From Pyrenula massariospora (lineage: Eukaryota; Ascomycota; Eurotiomycetes; Pyrenulales; Pyrenulaceae): a DNA stretch of 64,000 nucleotides. The notes under the pieces are model-generated. The model did not search any database, was not told the origin of the DNA, and saw only the letters and a list, made by a program, of their open reading frames with translations. Location of the stretch: contig JAGFMI010000001.1 in assembly GCA_021030905.1 (NCBI GenBank), positions 3,081,230-3,145,229 of the forward strand. The letters are read 5' to 3'. A program made the position numbers and the translations under genes. This document shows positions 57,073 to 64,000 of the stretch, in pieces; the stretch's first letter is position 1, and every line of letters begins with the position of its first letter.

Positions 57073-60000
57073 AGAAGGAAGCGGCTAGAGTAGCGAGCAT
57101 ATTTGTTGTTGAATTGGGAGGAGGAACGAAGCTCTCTTTTAGATAATCTCAGCTCAAGCAAGTTCATCTAACTACCACGCAGACTCTTGATGATTTAAAC
57201 AGTGCTCCGTGATATTTCCTTTAAATATGATCATTACCATCAACCTTAAATTTCAGGTGTTTCAGTGTTAAGAATAGAGCACAACATCATCCATACATCT
57301 AGAGGATCTGATTTTGCGGCCAAGGAGACTCGAGCAACATCTGCACCTGTAGAGCAGAGGAAGGATATCGGTCCAGAATCCGTGCTTGTCCATGGGCCTT
57401 ATTGATTGGTTATAGATCCATGCTTGTTCTATTTGGATAGAAATAGGGGTGAGGAAGGAGGGAGGGCACGAAGACTAAACGTGCGTAGTACTGTCTTCAA
57501 TGCATCGATGGATTGTGCCGATCTTGCCCCCTTTCGGCACCTGCTGAATTACCCGCCACGATTACTTACCATTGTAATTGAAATGGTCACCGAAATTTTG
57601 GATAGGGAGGTCAGTCTCTTGTTGACAACTATCGTCTCGGATTAACGCACGGAAACCAAGTTCAAGACATGTACAAACAAGTACTGGCAAGTGGGACTGG
57701 TTATTCACAATCTTGGTCTAGCCCGATGCAGACCAGTGGTCAGAGTGTTGACCCAAGTCCATGGAGAACCGCACGTAGCGAGTCCTGGTGCGTACCTCCT
57801 CACCGACCAATTGTCGTCATACAGTCTGATTTCCCGACTCGTCGCAGTCACTCGTTGGAGGTTTGTGAGGTACATCTATCTATAGATAAGCTCAGTTGGT
57901 CGAATCATTGAGAAGCTAAGGTGGGGCCATTGGCGAAAATATGAACAAAAAAGCGGGTCAGTGTGGGCTGCAAATCCTAGCAGCAGGAAATTGCCTACCT
58001 TTGCGCATTAGGCGCGCCGCGACGGTGGGAAAGAGAAAAAAGAAAACAGAGGAGAGAAAGCCAAAACCTCCAAATTCGACGTTCACTCTACCCAGTGAAC
58101 AAAGCAACATATGGACACGCCTTTCTCTGATCGGCCGGGTGCAATTTCTAGGTAGATGCCTGGTGGTAAATAGCGATGATGATAATATCTTGGCAGAGTG
58201 TGGGATGACACTGTCAAACGCAAGGTTCGGCATCCCAAGCCATCGTTAGTTTGCATGAAAGACGGGAAGATGGCGTGCATGCAGCATGTACTATGGTCAC
58301 TAGGAGATTAAATGTTAACGGCCTCCACCCCCCCACCGCTCAATACATACACATACGCCACTAAGGTGACATTTTCTAAGCTGTGCCTGTATTATATACA
58401 CTTTATCACCAAAATTACCAAAGACCCACTGAAATTTCATACCCCAACGACCATAGTAGTACAAAGTGACTCCTATTAGGTGCAGAAGCACGCGATTACG
58501 TCCAGATTCATATGTGGAGCATCTTGCGTACGATTCTTGCATTACGAAGCTGATTAGGTCCAAGTAAGACAAAGCCGATCTTGCACAAGGATCCCACAAG
58601 GATGCCGCAGCAGCGTCTTCGTCAACGGCGTCTACTTCGGAGTTGATGTCAGACGCGCTTTGCGCGACAGTGGCAGGTTGGAGCACCTGGCGCCCGGGAC
58701 GGTCCGCGGAACCTTATTCCCCGCGGATAGCTTTGGTTTCGGGCCATACTAAGGAAGCTAAGTCAAGGTTCATCGACACCGCGCTCCTATCACATGAGGA
58801 CAGGGATTCGTCGATTGGTCTGCCAATTCGATATGGATGCAGAGGTGTGAGACGTGCAAGTTTCCAGGCTCCTATTGATGTCACGAATGAAAAATTTCTC
58901 GCGGGGTCTGAGCTCCAGGTGCCGCGTAAGGACTGATTGCGCTCGTGGCATGGCGGTGGCAACTTGCCAATGGCGGAGACGGGGTACAAGGCATCTAAGA
59001 CCGACAAAGGCAATCGACGTTGAGATCGGTGAGGTCTTCTGGGCCACGCTGGTTGCAACACTAGAATTGTACGGGGTGGCGATCCTCGCCTAGCTGAACA
59101 GCTCACATGATTGGTATAGTCACGGTGGTTTCTTGAGTCCCAGCGTCCAGTTGTTCCGCAGGTGACGCGTTGGCAAAGTTCAGCCGAAGAGCCCCTGGAG
59201 CATCACCGGATCGCTGCTCAATGCCTACCGCAGTCGCGTACTCTACCTTTGATTCGATGCGAGAGGGTACCAAAACGCCTGGACTGTGTGAGGAAGGCTT
59301 CTGAGGCCCATTGGCAGAATCCCCACTGCCGATCCCTTAGACCCCTGGATTGGCGCAACAACTTCACGCCTTGCCCCTGGCCCCCTGCCTGCCGTGCGGC
59401 GACATCTGGGTCTCAGCACCCGCTTGTCACACCTGGGCCTCAACACCCTCATCTCCCCTCTATTGTCACTTTGACAGAAGCGTGCCCAGGAAATGCTTCC
59501 CAATTCCGTACGGGCCGGCCATCTTTGCCTAAGAAGCATTGACTTTCACCTGAAGCAGGTGTTCCCCGGAAAGAGCGTCTATAGGACGCGAATCTAAAAT
59601 TGGTTGACATCGATTCTCTCCCAGACTTCGCAAGGGTCAGCGGCAATGGATGGGCCTCACGAACTATCGCCGATCTGCGAGAACCATTCAGATACCGCCT
59701 GAAGGAATGCAGCGTGTTTCCCAGCTTCCTTCGTACGTTTCCAACTTGCGTTTGTACTGTCTTAGGTTAGGTCCACCTAAGTCCAGATACGGTGAACTCT
59801 CGGTATCAACAATGTCCTGGGATAAGTTTCTCAGTCATCAAAAAGCGATCAGTACTGCCTCTAGATCTTAGCGTTCAAGAAGCTTAGTGATATGTAGTTC
59901 TAGAGGTAATCCAGATGCGTTTACCAGAAAGACAACAATGAGACTGCCAACACGTCCTACGTTCCCGTTGCGCATATTATGGTTTAGGGCCGTCCTGTTT

Positions 60001-60454
60001 GGTTCAGTAGTGTTTGTGGTGCAATTACGTGCTTAAATTATATCAATTCGAAAACACCATATTATACGAAATTTTCTGAAAGGCATTTGAATGCGTTGGC
60101 GGGTAGATTTTTGTTTAATTGTCAGATATCAATACCCTACGACAGATAAAGATTCTGGATGAGAGAAATTTGAGAAAGCAGACGCAGTGTCGTCCAATTC
60201 ATTCGTCAGACCATCGTAAGCTCGTAATTCGTCATTCTGGGTGATTTTAGGTTTTTCGTTGAAAAAGACAAAATAAGTTCCTTCAAGAACGTTGAGAAGT
60301 ATGTAGAGTAGCTCTTCTTTTATTTTTGGCATTTCTTGTTAACCCAGACGGGAATTCCACCAAAATGAAGTCCACAAATAAGTGAAGAAAAACTGCCCCG
60401 TCAAGGTTGCACAAGAAAGAAACGAGACCGTCTTGGCTGAGTTGTGTCGACAGC
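57073..60454. other. Gene-poor region
   Basis: 3.4 kb with overlapping short frames on both strands. Frames at 58714-59106 (-) and 58854-59093 (+) overlap and neither has a domain. 59340-59540 is GC-rich with a short imperfect repeat (CTGGGTCTCAGCACCC, CTGGGCCTCAACACCC). No gene supported. Confidence 0.4.
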
Positions 60455-61086
60455 TCAGCGAGCTTGCTCAGTCTCGTGTACTGTGCGGATGTGGCGGGTG
60501 AGGTTGTCTTGTCGCGAGAACAACTGAGAACATATCTGGCACCATCGCTCACGAAAATGAGTGTGGACACTATCATAGTGTCGTTGGACATCGGTTAGGA
60601 CCTTGAAAGGGTAACCGCATCGAGGGCAATAGTACCAGCCGTCATCAGAGCGCGGGAAGCGTGGTGCTCGACGACCTGCAAGTGTGGGAGACGTAGTTCC
60701 TTGAGTTGTGCTAGTGCCACTGCTTTCGGTCGTAGGTGCCCGCCCAACAACATCTGTTTCCACATTGGAGCTATTTTGATGATAGTGGCATCGATAGAGT
60801 CTCTCGTGAGCAAGACGTCCGCGATCTGATTGGACTGGGTCGAGGTATGCATCGAGAAGACCCTCACCGTCCAATGCGATAGGATCCGTGGTCAGGAAGT
60901 CTGCGTAGAATGGCGCATTCAAACCAGTTGGAGCTTTTGCAATTTGATAGTTTCTGTCACTGAAAAAGAGAGTAAGCATTGAGAATGATGACTGGTTCCT
61001 TGAAAAACATACTCTCCAGCTGAGTGAGAGCTCCAGCTGCCAGAGCTCGTATGACCATTGAAGTCAGAAAAACGGTTCAGCGACAT
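60455..61086 (-). CDS. C2H2 zinc-finger protein (two fingers), putative transcription factor
   Basis: Exon 1 (61086-61013, MSLNRFSDFNGHTSSGSWSS) and exon 2 (60959-60455) with a 53-bp GTATGT...TTTCAG intron give 192 residues. Two classic C2H2 fingers sit at the C-terminus: CPRCGYPFKVLTDVQRHYDSVH and CQICSQLFSRQDNLTRHIRTVH, both C-x2-C-x12-H-x4-H, joined by a short linker. The rest is polar and Ser/Thr-rich (SSGTSTTQGTTSPT). A DNA-binding role is likely from the finger pair, the target is unknown. It is on the opposite strand to the orphan run. Confidence 0.82.
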
Positions 61087-64000
61087 GTCGTTGATAGAGA
61101 GAGAGAGAGAGAGATTGCTCGAGTAAGCAATACTGCAACCTTCTCCTCACGAACCGATGAAATTTCGATAGGGGGTGGGTGTTCAGAAAAGTAATATCCA
61201 AGCTACTTTGTAATCTTATAGAACATCCGGGGAGGGGGTTTGTTCATTTCCATGGCTCGGGCAGCGCGATGGCTTTCAGGGACATGGATCGTAGAGAGAC
61301 AGCAAGTCCGTACACAACTCATCTCCATCCTCCCTCTGCTTCTTCTTGGCACGAAAACTCATCGTCTGTAGACGAGCATCCGATGTGATAAGTTGTAGCA
61401 GCATGCAGCTGTTTCATTTGCTTCGCCACCAATGCCAATGGATATGCTCTGTTCATGGCATGGTGGGGTGACTTGTGAGGCCCATATGATTGAGGAGGCG
61501 CACGGGTCCGACACAACATCTCCTTTGTCTCCCATTTCCTTGCTTCCGAACACAGATGAGGTTCTTTATTCGTCGGCCAAAGCCCCGGCGTGAAAAAGAG
61601 GCAGCAAGATGACAATCCCTCACCCGTTTCGCGTCTCGGGCACGTGGGAGACGGACGAGAAGGCAGCGACGAGCACTCGCTGGAAGGAGCGGTGGACTAG
61701 GGCTGAGATGGGCACATGTTGAGAAGCGCCAGCGATGATGACGGTGGCTAGGATGGGTTAACCGCTTTGATATGATTGTGAGGATAGAATCTCAATGGAG
61801 CATTGTCATACTGACTGGTTCGATATCTTTGCCCAGATGTTCCCCCAGAGACAGTCATTGCGATGAACGCACGACTCTGTGCAACATTAGTGCCGTGAGC
61901 TGGACTGCATCAAACAACTTCTGCAACCGCGGCATTCGTCTTTTATAAGTATGGATCAATCAGCCTTACCGGTAGCAAAATGCGCCACAAGTCAGGCTCT
62001 TTTCCACTCTGAAACCATTGAACCAATTGGCTCGAGTGAAGCCTCACCGAAAGGACGGGAAGTTCTCTTTCTGGGGAAGGCTGTGTTGCAAATCTATTCC
62101 CACCATGCAAAAGCAACCCTCCAGCCAATACCAGCGACTCTCAGGCAGAGAGCTGACCCCCTGTCTTGAGCGCTAGCAAGGCTGACGGAATTTGATTCAG
62201 CCTGTGATCAGTACTCGTGAACATATAAAAGGCTTCTGGCTTGGTACGAGGTTGCTGTCGACTTGTAGCTTGTTACCAGCGTTTTTCGGACATCTGAAGC
62301 TTAGGGCGATAATTGCTTCTTATCTTCGTCCTCTTCCTATCGGGAGTGAAATGTCGTGCGGAGCCTTATCAAGAGATTTGAAGAACTTACACCGATGTTT
62401 GCCCCCTTCGCGTCATTTTCACAAGGCTGAGAGCGGCCTCGGTCGCTTGTCGGGCATCGTGCTGCTATTCACGTTGTTTGCAACAACGATCAGAGATGAG
62501 AGCTGAAGGGTTCGCAAAATATATATTGAAAGGGAAGACGGTAAGCGTCATTGACATAGCTGGATCCAGCCTCCTCGATCTTATCGCGATCGTAATCATA
62601 CCCTATGAGCGTCACTCTCGAGCTCGACATCGTCCGTGTGCGGAGACAGCGTGGCGCGAATGGCACTTCCAATAGCGGAGAGTCGCAGTTCTATAGGTGA
62701 GAGGCTCCCTGGTTAGTTTTTTTCCACAGTCAGCCATTTGTCAAAACTTGCTGATCAGTGCAGTAGTTCGAGCGTCTGCGGTGTTGTCATTTTTCATAGG
62801 TGCCTGTTGCACGAGTCATACAGAGCTTTGAACGGCGTTGTCGGTGCTACGTTGTCCCTGACCGTCTAATTTCAAAATGGCGATTCGCAGTCAGTCTCGT
62901 GAAAGGATTCTCAAAATGTCTGACGTATCAAGAGCAGTTCAGTATGCAGAGGCCTGCGCTAGTCAACGGCGACCATGTCGCGCTCTCTCGAGATCCCAAT
63001 CTTGCGGATTTTGGTCGGCCAAGCAATGAGAGGGGATGCTGCAGGGTAGAGAACCCCGCAAGGCCGATGCAGAAGACGCTGAATATCGAGGGCATTGTTA
63101 GGAGACATAGAAAGGCGTCGGCGAACTAAAAAAGAGCCTCAGAAAATTGCGAGGTACACTTGCGTCTTAACTGATCGTGGGCCCACAGATGAAACAACTC
63201 AGACTCGGGAGGATTTACTATCGTTCACCTTGTTCCACCCGTGCCAAGTGCTGTCCGGGAGCTTCCGAAATTCTTCGAGTAAGCTACTCGATTGCTCCGC
63301 CGATTTCCAACATGTTTCCTCCTTATCTCACTTCATTTCTTTACCTCTGCTGCCCAAACCCCTGTTACGTGCTCGTGGTCCGTGCATATCAATCATACAT
63401 CTCCGTGGTAAACAATTCGTGGTTCGCCAACTTACCAGACACAAAATTTACATTTTGGTCTACGTTATGTTCATATTTGCTCTTGCTAAAGCTTGCTATT
63501 TAAATTGGTGACTGTCGGAGCCTCTGCTAAGCATGCTTTGAAACACTATGTGTCTGAGCCAACACCTCCACCCTAACCTTTCTAGCCAATTGGCAGTATC
63601 CTATTGGCAGTGTAAAATGTGCCTCAGAGATCGGAATTTTGCAGCTACTCAGGGTTCAAAGGATGTGAAGCGTCCAAATGTAACGATGATAGAAAGGTGG
63701 TGAGAAAAGAGCTTTCTTTTCGTCTTTTCAAGACCATATATTACTCGTTATTTTCAACTTCCAATACAGGATAGTCACTCTGGGAGTGAACTAGATGTGG
63801 TAATAAACTATGAACCTCGTGGGACTTGAGATAGAGGCCATCTCTCGCACACTTGTATTTGGTGGGAATCCTTTCAATCTAGCCGCCGCCGGTTAGATAT
63901 CCAATACATGTCACGAGGGCCCTAAGCCGCGAAATTCCCCATATTTCCGTCATTTCTCTTAATATGAACGATGCGCAATCGAATCTTAAGAGAATGGGGT
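61087..64000. other. Gene-poor right end
   Basis: Includes an (AG)n tract at about 61101-61115 in the probable 5' leader of the zinc-finger gene, and another TATTTAAA at 63497-63504. Frames up to 138 codons (63095-63511, +) have no domain, leader or splice context. No gene supported. Confidence 0.4.
61099..61116. repeat. (AG)n microsatellite
   Basis: GAGAGAGAGAGAGAGAG run 15-30 bp upstream of the zinc-finger gene start, likely in its promoter or 5' UTR. Confidence 0.8.

Noticed and set aside
59243-59542. Tandem-like CTGGGTCTCAGCACCC repeat suggesting a minisatellite
   Set aside because: Only two imperfect copies; too little to call a repeat.
63095-63511. A 138-codon plus frame near the right end, before TATTTAAA at 63497
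   Set aside because: No leader, domain or splice context; overlapping frames are equally long.
1-64000. tRNA, rRNA, CRISPR and intact transposons
   Set aside because: No tRNA-like A and B boxes with a foldable cloverleaf, no rRNA sequence, no spaced direct repeats, and no transposase or reverse-transcriptase motifs were seen by eye.

Overview
The window is genomic DNA of a filamentous ascomycete (Pezizomycotina). The evidence is protein content (cell-wall alpha-1,3-glucan synthase, a HET-domain protein, GH79, a Csc1/Rsn1 channel, SelO, a highly-reducing PKS fragment) and many short introns (about 45-80 bp) with GTRWGT-type donors and CTRAC-like branch sites. Helotiales/Leotiomycetes is a guess only, from the mix of HET, orphan and decayed secondary-metabolism genes. 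All gene models were assembled by eye from reading frames and splice signals. Starts are the first plausible ATG.

Layout. 0-20 kb is ordinary, gene-dense and mostly conserved: the 3' part of alpha-1,3-glucan synthase (+), a seven-exon GH79 glycosidase (-), a Ser/Thr/Pro-rich single-pass membrane protein (-), a SelO/Fmp40 pseudokinase AMPylase (-), a fungal transcription-factor-like protein (+), a Csc1/Rsn1 osmosensitive channel (-) and a class I methyltransferase (+). 20-33 kb is accessory and partly decayed: a broken minus-strand gene block, a coiled-coil orphan, an intact HET-domain gene, an MFS transporter fragment, an intact FAD monooxygenase and, starting almost at its stop codon, the 3' half of a highly-reducing PKS (partial ER, KR, ACP) with no KS, AT or DH. 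This looks like the wreck of a secondary-metabolite cluster in which only the monooxygenase survives.

33-48 kb holds secreted and membrane proteins and lineage-specific genes. The most informative is a six-exon secreted aspzincin-type metallopeptidase whose HExxH zinc motif appears only after splicing. 48-61 kb holds a run of intron-less plus-strand orphan genes (a secreted 8-Cys protein, a coiled-coil protein, a small membrane protein and two helical proteins), three of them preceded by the same TATTTAAA box, then a minus-strand protein with two C2H2 zinc fingers. The last 3 kb show no supportable gene. I found no tRNA, rRNA, CRISPR or intact transposon.
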